NCBI RefSeq assembly: GCF_010672525.1
Contig: NZ_JAAHGH010000011.1
Span: 92,350 to 156,349 of the forward strand
Reading direction: 5' to 3'
Length of the DNA: 64,000 nucleotides
Source: Okeania sp. SIO2B3
GTDB lineage: Bacteria > Cyanobacteriota > Cyanobacteriia > Cyanobacteriales > Microcoleaceae
How positions within the stretch are numbered: position 1 is the stretch's first letter; each line of letters begins with the position of its first letter. A program made the position numbers and the translations under genes. The notes under the pieces were generated by a model, which worked only from the letters and a program-made list of their open reading frames with translations, did no database searches and was not told the origin of the DNA. Positions 27,768 through 38,900 of this stretch are shown here, piece by piece.

Positions 27768-30473
27768 TCACAACAAACTATCGCCAAATTCCTCACTAAA
27801 AATATCTAACTGCTCCACACTTATCATCTCTTCCTCCTCTTTTTTCTTAATACCTTTCCGCAAACCAATAGCTATCTTACTATGCTTTTCTATCTCCCCC
27901 ATTACCTGTCTAGCACGTTGAATTACCGAATCTGGTAAACCTGCCAACCTTCCCGCTTCAATACCATAAGACTTATCCGCTCCACCAGGTTGTACTTGAT
28001 GCAAAAATACAATTTTATCCGGCAACTCTTTCACCGTTACTTGATAATTTGCCACATTATCCAAAATAGAAGAAAGTTCATTTAATTCGTGATAGTGAGT
28101 AGCAAAAATTGTCCGAGACAAAATTTCCGTTGCCAAATATTCTGCCACCGACCAAGCAATCGAAATTCCATCAAAAGTTGCCGTTCCCCTACCAATTTCA
28201 TCCAACAAAACTAAAGACTTTTCCGTAGCATGATTCAAAATATTTGCCGTCTCATTCATCTCCACCATAAAAGTAGATTGACCTGTTGCTAAATCATCCA
28301 CTGCCCCAACACGAGTAAATATCCGATCGCTCACCCCCAAAACAGCAGAACTTGCCGGAATAAAACTACCAGTTTGTGCCATTAATTGAATCAATCCTAC
28401 TTGCCTTAAATAACAACTTTTTCCACTAGCATTCGGACCAGTTAAAATAATTAAATCTGGCGCATAATAAGGAGTAATTCCCGAATTATTTTCCTCTATA
28501 TTTTTACTTCCCAATATGGCAGTATTCGGCACAAAAAAACCAGCAGGCAAATATTTTTCTACCACCGGATGCCGACCTTCAATAATTTTCAATTCCCGAC
28601 TATCAGTCATAGTAGGACGAACATAATTTTGATAAATTGCTACTTCCGCTAAACCACACAAAACATCAATAGCTGCCACCGCCCGAGAAACATTTCTAAT
28701 CTCTTCTGCATATTCCCCCACCTCAGTTCTCAGACCAACAAAAATATCATATTCTAACTCATTCAAATCATCTTGTGCCGTCAAAATTCTGACTTCTCTT
28801 TCCTTTAATTCCTCAGTAATATAACGCTCCTCATTAGTCAAAGTCTGCTTCCGAGTATAATCATCCGGAGCCAAATCTGCCTTTGATTTAGAAATACTAA
28901 TGTAATAACCAAAAGCCTTATTATAACCAACCTTTAAATTAGAAATTCCCGTCCTTTCTCTCTCCGTAACTTCCAAATTAGCAATCCATTGTTGGTCTTC
29001 TTCAGCTAACCTCCGCATTTCATCTAATTGTTGATTTATACCAGGAGAAATTAACCCACCTTCTTTTAACTTTTGAGGAGGAGACTCTACTAAATGAGAA
29101 TGAATTTTTTCTCCCAATTCTTGTAAGATTGACGGAATTTTTTGCAAGACTTTTAAATAAGGAGAATTACCCGCCAATGCTAATGCCGAAAGTTCAGGAA
29201 GTTTCGTTAAAGAATCAGCTAAAAAAACTAAATCTCTAGCATTTGCCGTACCAGCACCAGTACGCCCAGTTAAACGATCTAAATCATAAATTTGACGCAA
29301 TACTCTTTGAATATCTTGACGTAGATCGTTATTAGCTATCAGTTCATCAATAGTGTCATGTCTAGCACGAATACCCTTCAAACTCAGAAGTGGTTGCTGC
29401 AACCATCGCCGTAAAGCACGCCCCCCCATTGCAGTGCTAGTTTTGTCGATCGCCGATAACAACGACCCTTGATAACTCCCATCTCGCACCGTTTGGGTAA
29501 TTTCCAAATTCCGGCGAGTCTGGTGGTCGATAATCAAAAAATCAGCCAAAGTATAGCTCCGGAGACGTTGTAAAGGAACTTGATTTTCCTTTTGAGTTTC
29601 TTCGAGATATTCCAGCAACCCACCCGCAGCACGAACCCCCAGTGGAATACGTTCGCAACCAATACCTTCTAGGGATGTCAGTTGAAATTTTATCAACAGT
29701 CGCTCTTTTGCTTCCCCTAAAGTAAAAGGTTGTTGCGGACGTAGAGAATAACAGAAAGAATTCGGCAGACATTCTGGAAGATGATCCGATTTTTCTCCCG
29801 GTCGCAACATAAAACCGATATCAGGCGCGTTCGTAGGAAATAACACTTCCGACGGTTGCAAACGCATCAATTCTTGAGTGAGTTGGTCTAAACCTTGGGT
29901 CTGGGTAGTAAGAAACTCTCCGGTAGAAATATCAGTGTAAGCAAGACCCCAATAATTTTTGGCAATAACGACCGCAGCTAAATAATTATTGTAGCGAGGT
30001 TTGAGCATTCCATCGTCGGTCAGAGTACCAGGGGTAAGAATACGAGTAATTTCACGCTTGACTTGACGGTTTTCTTTTTTGGCAATAGCAGAATCTTCTA
30101 CTTGATCGCAAACAACCACAGCGTAACCCTTTTCTACCAACATGGCAGCATACTTTTCCACAGCATGATGGGGTACACCAGTCATCGGCACCCTACCAAT
30201 TTCCTTACCAGCGTGCTTAGTAGTTTGTACTAATTCTAATTCTTGAGCGATCGTCACAGCATCCTGAAAAAAACATTCAAAAAAATCACCTACTCGAAAT
30301 AGTAAAAGAGCATGAGAATATTGTAATTTTACTTCCACATAACGCTGCATCATTTCTGACAGTTTGCTAGTGTCAATTTGACTGTAATCAGTATTAGGAG
30401 GAAGAGAATTTTCTGCTTGATTTTGTTTTGCCTTTGGAGATTTTTGAGTAGATGTAGATGCAGAATATTTCAT
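27768..30473 (-). CDS. mutS: DNA mismatch repair protein MutS
   Basis: A 901-aa MutS1-type protein that recognises mismatches and small loops and starts methyl-independent repair. The mismatch-binding motif is GDFFECF (F64 and E66 are the F-x-E pair). The lever/clamp region spans about 310-620, and the ATPase has Walker [10 protein letters not shown] (678-686), [17 protein letters not shown] and Walker [18 protein letters not shown] helix-turn-helix dimer contact lies near residue 850. The start MKYSAST at 30473 gives a 35-residue low-complexity N-terminal extension before the conserved [11 protein letters not shown]. It is monocistronic. Confidence 0.98.
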   Translation of the reverse strand: MKYSASTSTQKSPKAKQNQAENSLPPNTDYSQIDTSKLSEMMQRYVEVKLQYSHALLLFRVGDFFECFFQDAVTIAQELELVQTTKHAGKEIGRVPMTGVPHHAVEKYAAMLVEKGYAVVVCDQVEDSAIAKKENRQVKREITRILTPGTLTDDGMLKPRYNNYLAAVVIAKNYWGLAYTDISTGEFLTTQTQGLDQLTQELMRLQPSEVLFPTNAPDIGFMLRPGEKSDHLPECLPNSFCYSLRPQQPFTLGEAKERLLIKFQLTSLEGIGCERIPLGVRAAGGLLEYLEETQKENQVPLQRLRSYTLADFLIIDHQTRRNLEITQTVRDGSYQGSLLSAIDKTSTAMGGRALRRWLQQPLLSLKGIRARHDTIDELIANNDLRQDIQRVLRQIYDLDRLTGRTGAGTANARDLVFLADSLTKLPELSALALAGNSPYLKVLQKIPSILQELGEKIHSHLVESPPQKLKEGGLISPGINQQLDEMRRLAEEDQQWIANLEVTERERTGISNLKVGYNKAFGYYISISKSKADLAPDDYTRKQTLTNEERYITEELKEREVRILTAQDDLNELEYDIFVGLRTEVGEYAEEIRNVSRAVAAIDVLCGLAEVAIYQNYVRPTMTDSRELKIIEGRHPVVEKYLPAGFFVPNTAILGSKNIEENNSGITPYYAPDLIILTGPNASGKSCYLRQVGLIQLMAQTGSFIPASSAVLGVSDRIFTRVGAVDDLATGQSTFMVEMNETANILNHATEKSLVLLDEIGRGTATFDGISIAWSVAEYLATEILSRTIFATHYHELNELSSILDNVANYQVTVKELPDKIVFLHQVQPGGADKSYGIEAGRLAGLPDSVIQRARQVMGEIEKHSKIAIGLRKGIKKKEEEEMISVEQLDIFSEEFGDSLL

Positions 30474-30642
30474 AGATATTTAATAGATAATTTTATTTAT
30501 TTAATATTATAGCGATCGTCCTGTACCAACACAGATACCTATATTTTTGAAAGGATTAATATTTCTTCTAAGACTTTGATAAATAATGATAAAATTTTAA
30601 TTGATACTGCTCCCAATTTTAATTGTTTAGCAAACATTATTA

Positions 30643-30769
30643 GGACTTACGCAGAAACTCTACTTATGGCTAGGACGTTTTGCTCCGCAACATATAAAGC
30701 GGAGCTTGGCGTTAGCCAATACCATTTGCCCCTACATATGGTGGTTTAAAAGTCAATTTGCGTAAGTCC
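30643..30769. mobile_element. MITE-like element, family 2 (GGACTTACGCA ends), copy 1
   Basis: GGACTTACGCA and TTGCGTAAGTCC are inverted ends of a 127-bp element. Flanks TTATTA and TGATTA suggest a degraded 6-bp duplication. The interior has the secondary palindrome AACATATAAAGCGGAGCTT, which recurs at about 46220. No coding capacity. Confidence 0.8.
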
Positions 30770-30864
30770 TGATTATATTGTTTATTAGCATAAAATTCGA
30801 TAAAAAGCAACCTGTATAATATAAATTGAGTGAATGTACTGCTTCATTTATTATGTATTAAATG

Positions 30865-31081
30865 TAAGCATTTCCTGTGGAATGCTGCGCAAACAGCTAT
30901 TATAACTCAGCTTTTAGCTGTTTCATAAATAATGAATATCCACTCTCTCTCGTCAAGGTCAGTTTTTTCCAATACTTTTAATTCTCCTTAAATTTATCAA
31001 TATTAATTTCTGTTCAAAAAGCAATAAATTAATAGCTGATAGCTGAGTGCTGTTTGCGCAGCATTCCGTAGGAAGTGCTTA
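30865..31081. mobile_element. MITE-like element, family 5, with about 33-bp inverted ends
   Basis: The left end TAAGCATTTCCTGTGGAATG is continued by CTGCGCAAACAGC, and the right end is its inverse with three mismatches, GCTGTTTGCGCAGCATTCC then GTAGGAAGTGCTTA. The 217-bp element stops just before the methyltransferase start, so it may carry the promoter region of that gene. A lone half of this end sits at about 47931-47946. Confidence 0.85.
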
Positions 31082-31101
31082 CTATTAAATTACAAATTTT
31101 A

Positions 31102-31953
31102 ATGATGAATAACCAAGTAAAATTAGACCGATATAAACAGGAATTAGCTAAAATTTATAGTCAGAGAAGTCAAAACTACGATGAAAGTAAATGGCATTCT
31201 CAGATTACCCATCGCCTGGTTGCATCTGCACAAATTAAACCAGGAGATCAAGTTTTAGATATTGCTACTGGTACGGGTCATGTTGCTATTGAAGTAGCTC
31301 AATTAGTAGGCGATAATGGTCGGGTAGTGGGAATAGATATTTCTAGTGGAATGCTCGAACAAGCAAGAAAAAAAGTTGCACAATTGAACCTTAAAAATAT
31401 TGAATTTCAGTTAGCAGATGGGGAAAATATCGACTTTCCAGCTAACAGTTTTGACCTAATTTTTTGTGCTAATGCTTTTCCCTTAATGGCAGATAAAGCA
31501 GCTACTTTACGTCTTTGGTCTCAGTTTCTCAAACCTGGTGGTTACATAGGTCTTCATAGTATTACTGAAACAGGTTTTACGGGGATAGTTGTTTTGGAAA
31601 AAGTATTAGAAAATCATGGCATAAATCTTGATTTTTTTCATTTATCAGATACTGTAAATTCTATTGAAAAATACCAGAATTTATTGATACAAGCAGACTT
31701 AGAAATAATTTCTGTTGAAATGGAAAATCATGGGAGTTATCTGAGTTTAGAAGATGCAAAAAAAAGGTGGAATTTAGTTTATTATCCTTCTCCAAGAAAT
31801 ATTCCCAATCCACTTACACAACTTTCCTCCAAGGAAATAGAACAAATTAAAGCCGAATTTGAAGAAGAATTAGAACAGTTAATGACACCAGAAGGAATTT
31901 GGAATAATGGTACTACTTTTTTGGTATTAGGTCGCAAAGCAGTTCTTCAATAA
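31102..31953 (+). CDS. Class I SAM-dependent methyltransferase, UbiE-like
   Basis: A 283-aa Rossmann-fold methyltransferase. Motif I is VLDIATGTGHVAIEVAQL, motif II GRVVGIDISSGMLEQARKK, then FQLADGENIDFP and FDLIFCANAFPLM, the order typical of UbiE/COQ5-like enzymes. The substrate is not evident. A longer frame with a GTG start at 31075 begins inside a MITE end; the tandem ATGs at 31102 and 31105 (MMNNQVKLDRYKQEL) give the natural start. No partner gene is adjacent. It is not the essential menaquinone methyltransferase by any mark I can see. Confidence 0.85.
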   Translation: MMNNQVKLDRYKQELAKIYSQRSQNYDESKWHSQITHRLVASAQIKPGDQVLDIATGTGHVAIEVAQLVGDNGRVVGIDISSGMLEQARKKVAQLNLKNIEFQLADGENIDFPANSFDLIFCANAFPLMADKAATLRLWSQFLKPGGYIGLHSITETGFTGIVVLEKVLENHGINLDFFHLSDTVNSIEKYQNLLIQADLEIISVEMENHGSYLSLEDAKKRWNLVYYPSPRNIPNPLTQLSSKEIEQIKAEFEEELEQLMTPEGIWNNGTTFLVLGRKAVLQ

Positions 31954-32012
31954 CTAATATCAATTTGATAAAGGTGTGTCAGTCCACGACAAATTTTGCA
32001 CAAAACGGTGTC

Positions 32013-32072
32013 AGTCCAGTAGGGTGCGTTAATGAAATGTAGCGCACCATCTAGATTTTAATTTTCGGTGTA
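32013..32072. repeat. One-ended copy of the AGTCCAGTAGGGTGCGTTA repeat
   Basis: The motif at about 32013-32031 equals the terminal repeat of the element at 61138-61469, and GTAGCGCACC follows in inverted sense, but no second end is present. The remaining 31954-32316 sequence has a purine/pyrimidine-biased run (CTTCTTCCTTC) and no gene. Confidence 0.6.
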
Positions 32073-32316
32073 TTACGCTGATGATTTCACAGGAGGATCA
32101 AGTCAGTAGGTGGAAAGGAGGTGACTTTAGAGTCAGAAATAGGTATAATTCCCACTATTGTTTTGGGTAAAAATTTATAGCAGTCGAAACAAAGATTAGG
32201 ACAGATCAAAAGCTTAAAACTCAGACAAAGCAAGATTTTCCTTCTTCCTTCTTTCTTCTTCCTTCTTTCTTCTGCTATACCTTCCATAAACCCAGTTTCG
32301 GATAAAAAGTACAAAC

Positions 32317-32343
32317 AAAAAAAGAGGTCAAAAGACCTCTCTT
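32317..32343 (-). terminator. Intrinsic terminator of the apc cluster
   Basis: On the minus strand GAGGTC-TTTT-GACCTC forms a perfect 6-bp stem followed directly by seven T, about 35 nt after the apcC stop. This is a classical rho-independent terminator ending the apcABC transcript. Confidence 0.93.
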
Positions 32344-32376
32344 TAACTACCATTTTTCAAAACAGTAATTTGTAAT

Positions 32377-32580
32377 TTAAAGTAACCCAGTATTTGTTCC
32401 TTGCTTACCAGTAGCTAACTTGACATTAACAATTTTACCGCCCATTTTCATAATTCTTTGTTGTTCCTGGAACCAGCTATCATAAGGAACGAGCTTGGTA
32501 AAGTAAGTATTTTGTAGTTCTCGTTGAGTACGAATACGAGTTTGACTTGGAACACAAGCAGTAATCTGAAACATTCTCAT
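32377..32580 (-). CDS. apcC: Allophycocyanin core linker (LC 7.8)
   Basis: A 67-aa phycobilisome core linker that caps the allophycocyanin trimer discs and tunes their spectra. The sequence has the family start MRMFQITACVPSQTRIRTQR, the central NTYFTKLVPYDSWFQEQQRI and the end VNVKLATGKQGTNTGLL, with normal length. It is third in the apc cluster, 340 bp beyond apcB, and is closed by a strong terminator. The wide gap and a weak internal hairpin suggest that apcC is expressed less than apcAB. Confidence 0.97.
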   Translation of the reverse strand: MRMFQITACVPSQTRIRTQRELQNTYFTKLVPYDSWFQEQQRIMKMGGKIVNVKLATGKQGTNTGLL

Positions 32581-32874
32581 AATACAAATTTCTCCTAATA
32601 CTTAGTGAAGATTTTCTTAAATCTTTTTGTAAAACATTCAGGGTAAACAGTCAAATACTTATCTAAATTATCATCAAGTTTTGAGATTATCTAAACCCAT
32701 ATATTGACACTTAAGCGATCGCCTCAAATCTCAAACCTAAAAAATCCTAAGGCAGGGAACCTATAGAATCAATGCTAGTTTACTAAAACAAATTATTTAT
32801 TCAATAATCAGCCTTTGGTAATCTAACACTCATACTAGGCTTCCCTAGCCTTATAGTACAACATCAGTCAAATC

Positions 32875-32900
32875 AAAAGGGTAAATCTACCTTTTTTGTC
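32875..32900 (-). terminator. Weak hairpin between apcB and apcC, possible attenuator
   Basis: On the minus strand AAAGGTAGATTTACCCTTTT can form a short GGTA/TACC stem followed by CTTTTG, just after the apcB stop. It is far weaker than the terminator after apcC. In many cyanobacteria the apcAB message exceeds apcABC, which such a site could explain. The rest of 32581-32919 is AT-rich leader sequence. Confidence 0.4.
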
Positions 32901-32919
32901 TTTTTTACTGATTGCCAAA

Positions 32920-33405
32920 TTAGCTCAACCCAGAGCAAATGTAGTCGAAGTAAACGCCCATTTCCTTTCCAGCATCAGGACCAACTAAGCCAGCAGTAAC
33001 TTCCTTCATAGCTTGAATAGCTTGTACAGTAGCACCGATGGGAACACCCAAAGAATTGTAAGTTTCTTTTAAGCCATTTAGTACGCGCTCATCCAAAATA
33101 GAAGGATCGCCAGCTAACATAGCGTAGGTAGCATAACGTAGATAATAATCCAAGTCGCGGATGCAAGCAGCATAACGACGAGTGGTGTACATATTACCAC
33201 CAGGACGAGTAATATCAGAATAAAGTAGAGACTTAGCTACAGCTTCTTTAACAATAGTTGCAGCATTCGCACTGATAGTAGTTGCAGCGCGAACTCGTAG
33301 TTCACCTGTGGCAAAGTAGTTAGTTAGCTTCTCTAGAGCACCAGCATCAAGGTATTTACCTTGAATGTCAGAAGAATTGATAACGGAGGTAATTGCGTCT
33401 TGCAT
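32920..33405 (-). CDS. apcB: Allophycocyanin beta subunit
   Basis: A 161-aa phycobiliprotein forming the core of the phycobilisome, passing excitation energy to the photosystems. Family features are [20 protein letters not shown], the chromophore-binding Cys in [20 protein letters not shown] (C81 or nearby), the Asn methylation region before it (YTTRR), and the C-terminal [13 protein letters not shown]. It lies 170 bp after apcA on the same strand. Start ATG 33405. Confidence 0.98.
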   Translation of the reverse strand: MQDAITSVINSSDIQGKYLDAGALEKLTNYFATGELRVRAATTISANAATIVKEAVAKSLLYSDITRPGGNMYTTRRYAACIRDLDYYLRYATYAMLAGDPSILDERVLNGLKETYNSLGVPIGATVQAIQAMKEVTAGLVGPDAGKEMGVYFDYICSGLS

Positions 33406-33575
33406 TATTGATTGATTTCCTTAAATTTGCTGAATCTTCAAAATTATTGGATAGTGGAAGGCCAGGATTTTAGAGATTTAATTATAGACTTCAACTTGAT
33501 ATTTTAGGAAATTCCAAATTATTGAAATCTTCCCTTCTCATCAATTTTCATCTAACCTCTAAAAAATATTTAGCC

Positions 33576-34061
33576 TTAACTCATAGCACCAATAACATAG
33601 TCAAAGTAAGTACCAGCTTCGCCCGCATCATCACCAGAGAGAAGGGAAGTAGCAACATTCTTCATGCAGCGAACACCTTCAGCAACAGCTTCGATGGGAG
33701 TGCCCAAAGACTTATACATTTCAGTAACACCTACGAGTCCGATCTCTTCAATAGGAGTAACGTCTCCAGCAACAATACCGTAGCTGATCAAACGCAAATA
33801 ATAATCCAGATCGCGCAAGCAAGTAGCAGTCATTTCTTCACCGTATGCATTACCACCGGGAGAAACAACATCAGGACGCTTTTGGAAAAGTTGGTTTCCA
33901 GCTTCCTTAAGAATACGCTCGCGAGATTCACTCATAATTTGAGCAATCCGAACGCGACGCTCGCCAGAGGTAACAAAAGCCTTGATTCGGTCTAATTCGC
34001 CAGGACTCAGATAACGAGCCTCAGCATCTGCATTAACGATTGATTTGGTGATTATACTCAT
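33576..34061 (-). CDS. apcA: Allophycocyanin alpha subunit
   Basis: A 161-aa phycobiliprotein, partner of apcB in the phycobilisome core trimer. It shows [20 protein letters not shown], the phycocyanobilin Cys in [20 protein letters not shown] (about C81) and the C-terminal [12 protein letters not shown]. Length is exact for the family. It is first in the apc cluster. No apcE or core-membrane linker is adjacent. Confidence 0.98.
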   Translation of the reverse strand: MSIITKSIVNADAEARYLSPGELDRIKAFVTSGERRVRIAQIMSESRERILKEAGNQLFQKRPDVVSPGGNAYGEEMTATCLRDLDYYLRLISYGIVAGDVTPIEEIGLVGVTEMYKSLGTPIEAVAEGVRCMKNVATSLLSGDDAGEAGTYFDYVIGAMS

Positions 34062-34407
34062 GCTTTATTCCAACAGAGTTAAAGTAAAGGTAAAAGGTTG
34101 CTTAAAAATTGGTGAGCTAATAAGAAGGACAAAGTACCCTCTGACATAACTACCTTCAGCAAGTATTTTGAGGCATTTTGTTCACTTTCTCATTATTTTC
34201 TTAATAGTTTGTAATATTTCCATAGCAATCAGGGTAATTTTGGGCCAAAAACGCTTTGATTATTTAACAAATGACAATATATTTAAAACTTTTGTCTGAA
34301 TATACATTTTTTTATTTCCGATCCTAGGCAAAGGCCATTTCTAATCTTCTCTAGATGGAAGGCCATTACCTACAAAAATATACAAACAAAAAATTTGACC
34401 CTAATTA
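34062..34407 (-). promoter_or_regulatory. apcA upstream region
   Basis: 346 bp of AT-rich sequence between apcA and a MITE-like insertion. It must carry the apc promoter and a long 5' leader, as is usual for this operon, but I cannot place the promoter boxes with confidence. A run CTAGATGGAAGGCCATTACC echoes AGGCCATTTC a little upstream. Confidence 0.4.
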
Positions 34408-34888
34408 GGGTTTGCGCTTCACTAGTCTTTTAGTAGGGGTAGGAGACAACCCACCCGCGGGCCTTTCCCTGGAGGCAGGGTCTATTTATTGTCACGCGAG
34501 CGAAAAATTGATGTGGGGATGGGAACCCACCCCTAGCCCCTCCCCCTCCCAGGAGGGGAATGTGGGGGGATGGGGAGATGGGAGATGGAGATATTTGTAT
34601 ATTTGCACAATTATTCATATTAATATTCTCCCCAGGCAATGAATTAGCCCTGCTCCCAGGAGGGGAAGACAGGAGAAAACCCACCCCTAACCCCTCCCAG
34701 GAGGGGAGAAATTGGAATGAGCGAGGAGGTAGGAGCTAAGTTTTGTTCCTTGATTTTTCTGTCATACTATGCGCCTAAAATACAAACCATGTATGAGGGT
34801 CAAGAGCTGATTCCCAGGCACTGCAATTCGACCCCAAAAAGCCTAAAGTCTTTATATGTCAATGCTTTTAGATTTAATCAGCAAGCCC
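34408..34888 (+). mobile_element. MITE-like element, family 1, copy C (enlarged)
   Basis: Ends GGGTTTGCG and CAGCAAGCCC with TAATTA on both sides (34402-34407 and 34889-34894). At 481 bp it is about 190 bp longer than copies A and B; the extra DNA contains two further copies of the G-rich palindrome and a (GATGGGGA) repeat. Its 3' half (CTATGCGCCTAAAATAC, AATGCTTTTAGATTTAATCA) matches copy A. The following 34889-35243 stretch has no gene. Confidence 0.88.
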
Positions 34889-35243
34889 TAATTACATGGC
34901 TAGATAGATAATTTTGCTCATTTTTCACTTCATCATACCTATAGTCAATCAAATAATTCTCCTCACTCACTTTTCTCCCTTTATTCCCTATTTCCTAATT
35001 GTTAAGTATTCTAAAGGGATTAAATTTTGAGGAAGCGGATTTCACATTAAAGGAGATCAAAAAAAACTCAATATTTTGCAAACACTTTCTCAGACTAATA
35101 TGTGAATTTTTTTCTAGAAAAAATATATTTTTAGTGTTGAATGTATGACTCAGGAGGATTAAATTGATGTAATTAAAATCATCCTGATTCCTATATAGAG
35201 ATTGAGAATAAGCGGATATAGACTATTCTCAATCTTTAAAGTT

Positions 35244-35447
35244 ATGAACAAACAAATATTTTCAATTGTTTTGGTGAATTTTGCATTAGCAGTAATCGGT
35301 ATTATTCCAGAAATAACAAGTAATTTAACTAATGTCAAATTAGATAAATTACAATCTGAAGACAAAATTCAATCCGAGCTGATTGCTCAGAGAGAGCCAT
35401 TTAAACGAGGTGACAGTCGTACAGATAGAAAAAGCGAAGAGAAATAG
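35244..35447 (+). CDS. Small secreted-type protein, 67 aa, with RGDSR near its end
   Basis: The start ATG 35244 gives an N-terminus of one basic residue and a hydrophobic helix (MNKQIFSIVLVNFALAVIGI), a signal peptide or anchor. A charged middle follows, then the tail AQREPFKRGDSRTDRKSEEK. Small PatX-type peptides of filamentous cyanobacteria have the same layout and carry RG[ST]GR near the end; here RGDSR stands at that place, so a relation is possible but the key motif differs. A TTG at 35202 would add 14 residues before the signal and is unlikely. It stands alone. Confidence 0.55.
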   Translation: MNKQIFSIVLVNFALAVIGIIPEITSNLTNVKLDKLQSEDKIQSELIAQREPFKRGDSRTDRKSEEK

Positions 35448-35504
35448 AAATACAGCATCATTCAGAATTAATAAGTCATAAGAATCATTTGAATAACTGA
35501 GGGT

Positions 35505-35695
35505 AATTATGCATAAATTATTCAGTAAGTAGTTAATTAATGGATAATTGATAATTGATAATTACCTCTGGTTAAAACCGCTCTTGATTGAAGATAAGGA
35601 AATATTATTTCTTTTTTTTTCCTTAAAAGAGGAGGCTTCAAGGCGCGAATTATTTAATTATTAATTATTAATTATTAATTATTCGGTAAAATTAA
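35505..35695 (+). repeat. Dispersed repeat with (AATTATT)n end
   Basis: Contains TGATAATTACCTCTG, TAAAACCG, GGAAATATT and CCTTAAAAGAGGAGGCTT, then five AATTATT-type heptamers. The same blocks appear in reverse complement at about 61305-61455, in the same order, so the two are copies of one element. The remaining 35448-35976 sequence has no gene; a GTGAAACGGTAT motif at about 35840 recurs near 40810 and 46013. Confidence 0.75.
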
Positions 35696-35976
35696 ATATA
35701 AAATAGTTGTAAAAAATAACAGAGATTAAATGATTTTTATTAACTCAACTAACATCTATTAACTCTCTTGAGTGTGTCTTACATTCTGAGGGAACCTCAG
35801 AATTACACACTCGCTTCTGAGTTTTGACTTCTGACTTTAGTGAAACGGTATCACGCATCTTTAAAAATGCTTAAGTATTCCATTTCCTTACTACTGTACT
35901 ACTTAAAATTTAAGACTCTGCCAAATTCCCATCTAAAGCGTCACGTATTCACCAACGCCTAAATTAGGACTTAGTA

Positions 35977-38900
35977 TTAGAAACGCTCACCAATACCGAA
36001 GTGGAAACGAGTATCACCTTCATCATTAATAGCGTAATCAACTCTAATTGGACCGAGAGGAGATTGTACCCGAATACCAGCACCATAACCTATACCATCT
36101 CCTGGTTTCTCCCTCACACCTCCAGGATTACCAATAACAGAACTTTGACTATCAAATACTGTTGCAGCATCAATAAATAAAGCGCCTCCAAGAAATCTAA
36201 ATACAGGAAAGCGATACTCAACAGTTCCCAACAAGAATGTACGACCTGCTCCTACAGAACCTTCATCATATCCACGAACTGTATTAGTACCACCTAGAGG
36301 AAAAGCTTCATAAGGAGGTAAATCTCCAATTATATGACCAGCTTGTACATTAAAGGCCAAAGCTTCAGGTCCATCAACGAATTTAGTAAAGTCTACTGGA
36401 ATATAGAAACTGTAGTTAGCTCGTAAACGATTCAATGCAATCTCTGCGGAACCTATAGGAATAGACTGTTCTGTACCAAATCTTAGTAAACTACCAGAAG
36501 TAGGTTGTCGGCGATTATTACGTCGATCGTTAACAATACCAAATTGCAGAGTAAGTAGATCGTCCTCTCCAGAATCATCAACAGTCAATTTATTACCTAA
36601 TTCATCTCTCGGTTCAGTATCACCATCACTATCCTGAATTTCTACTCGTTCATATTTTAGTCCCAAAGAAGCTGTCCACTCCGGTTCCACAAATGGATTA
36701 GGAATAAACGGACGGGTGAAACTAACTCCACCTCCTGTACGAATAACTCGTGGGTTATCACCATTAGGCAGATCGACATCGCGCTGATCGTTTTCGTCGT
36801 CAGAATCAAAAATCACTGAAATTGCCCGTCTTCTGAAGGCATTAACAGTGTAAGAAAGGCGGTGGTCATCTCCACCTACCCAGGGGTCGGTAAAGCTAAT
36901 ATCAGCAAGTAATAATCGTTCACCTACTTGAAACTCGCCACCTAATTTCTGATTATTACCACCAATGTTTTGTTGTTGATAACTAACTGTACCAAATAAT
37001 CCACTGGCAGAACTAACCCCACCGCCAAATGCTAGAGAACCTGTACTTTTCTCTACAATATTCACAATCACATTTGCCTTGTTAGGATCGTCTGGTGCTG
37101 GTTCTAAACCCAAGGTAACATCTTCAAAAATTCCTAAACCAAACACTCTCCTAATATCTTTTTCTGCTGTTTCTCGTTGGAAGATATCGCCTGGTTGAAG
37201 CTGAATTTCTCTAGTGATAATATATTCACGAGTACGACCCTCAATTAAATTACCTTCTTCATCTGTTGTTTCTCCTTCTGCACTCACAAAGCGCACTTGA
37301 ATATCTTTAATTTCTCCTTCTGCAACTTCGAGAGTAACTGCACCATCGTCACTGACTTGGGGAGCGCCAATAACTTGTCCGAGAACGTAACCGTTATCTT
37401 GATACCATTGGTTAACTTGTTCGACACCTCCTTCAAAAATTTTCAGATTCAGAGTTTCACCATATTGCTCACCAAATATTCTGTCTACTTCACTTTCAGG
37501 GAATACTTGAGAACCTTCTATTGTTACAGAGTTCAATACAGGGTTGGGTTCAACTTCAAAAGTTACTCGTACACCAAGGGGAGTATCTTCTGGTAATGCT
37601 TTCACGTTTCGGAAGAAACCAGTGGCAAATATGGCGTTAATGTCTCTCTGTAGTTGAGAGCGAGTTGTGGTGCGTCCAGCTTGAGTACTAATTACTTGGT
37701 AAACTTGGTCTTCTAGTTCTCCGTCTACTCCACTAACTACAACTTCGGCGACTAGCACTAAGGGTTCTGCTTCTTCTGTAGAGGGTTCTGTTGGTTGTGA
37801 TTGAGAAAGAGTAAATTCTTCTGATTCTATTGCGGAGGGTGGGGTGTCGCTATCTGGTTCTTCGGGGACTTCTTCTTCTGGGGATGGCATTTGGGCCAAA
37901 TTATCTGATGGGTCTAATGTTGATGTGAATTTCTGTTGATTTTGAGTAATTTCACCATTAAATAAAATTTCTTGAGACAGGATAGAAGCAAATTTTTTAT
38001 CTGTGGTTGGTTCTAATTTAGTTTCTCTACCCTTTGCCAATTGTAAATCCTGAAAATTTTTCCGGCTATTTTCGACAATTTCTGAGGTAGGAATATGAGC
38101 AGCAAACTGTTTATTTGTAGTAGGATCTAATTTAATTTCTCCACCCTTTGCTAACTGGAAATCCCGAGAATCTTTACTCTGATTATCGACAATTTCTGAG
38201 GTAGGAATATGAGCAGCAAACTGTTTATTTGTAGTTGGTTCTAATTTAGTTTCTACACCCTTTGCTAACTGAAAATCCTCAGAATTTTTACGGCTATTCT
38301 CGACAATTTCTACATCAGGAATATGAGCAGCAAACTGTTTATTTGTAGTTGGCTCTAATTTAATTTCTCCACCATTTGCTAACTGGAAATCCTCAGAATT
38401 TTCCCGGCTATTCTCGACAATTTCTGAGGTAGGAATATCAGAAACAAACTGTTTATCTATAGTCGGCTCTAATTTAATTTCTCCACCCTTTGCCAACTGG
38501 AAATTCTGAGAATCTTTACTCTGATTATCGACAATTTCTGAATTAGAAATATCAGAATCAAACTGTTTATTTGTAGTCGGTTCTAATTTAGTTTCTGCAC
38601 CCTTTGCAAATTGTAAATCCTGAGAATTTTCCCTCTCATTTTCCACAATTTCTAGTTCAGGAATATGAGCAGCAAATTGTTGATTTGTAGTCGGCTCTAA
38701 TTTAATTTCTGCACCCTTTGCTAACTGGAAACCCTGAGAATCTTTACTCTGATTATCGACAATTTCTGAGGTATTAATATCAGAAACAAACTGTTTATCT
38801 ATAGTTGGTTCTAATTTAGTTTCTCCACCCTTTGCCAACTGAAAATCCTCAGCATTTTCCCGGCTATTCTCGACAATTTCTACATCAGGAATATCAGAAA

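Noticed and set aside
33522-33995. 157-aa plus-strand frame over apcA
   Set aside because: It is an antisense shadow of the highly expressed apcA codon pattern with no family resemblance.
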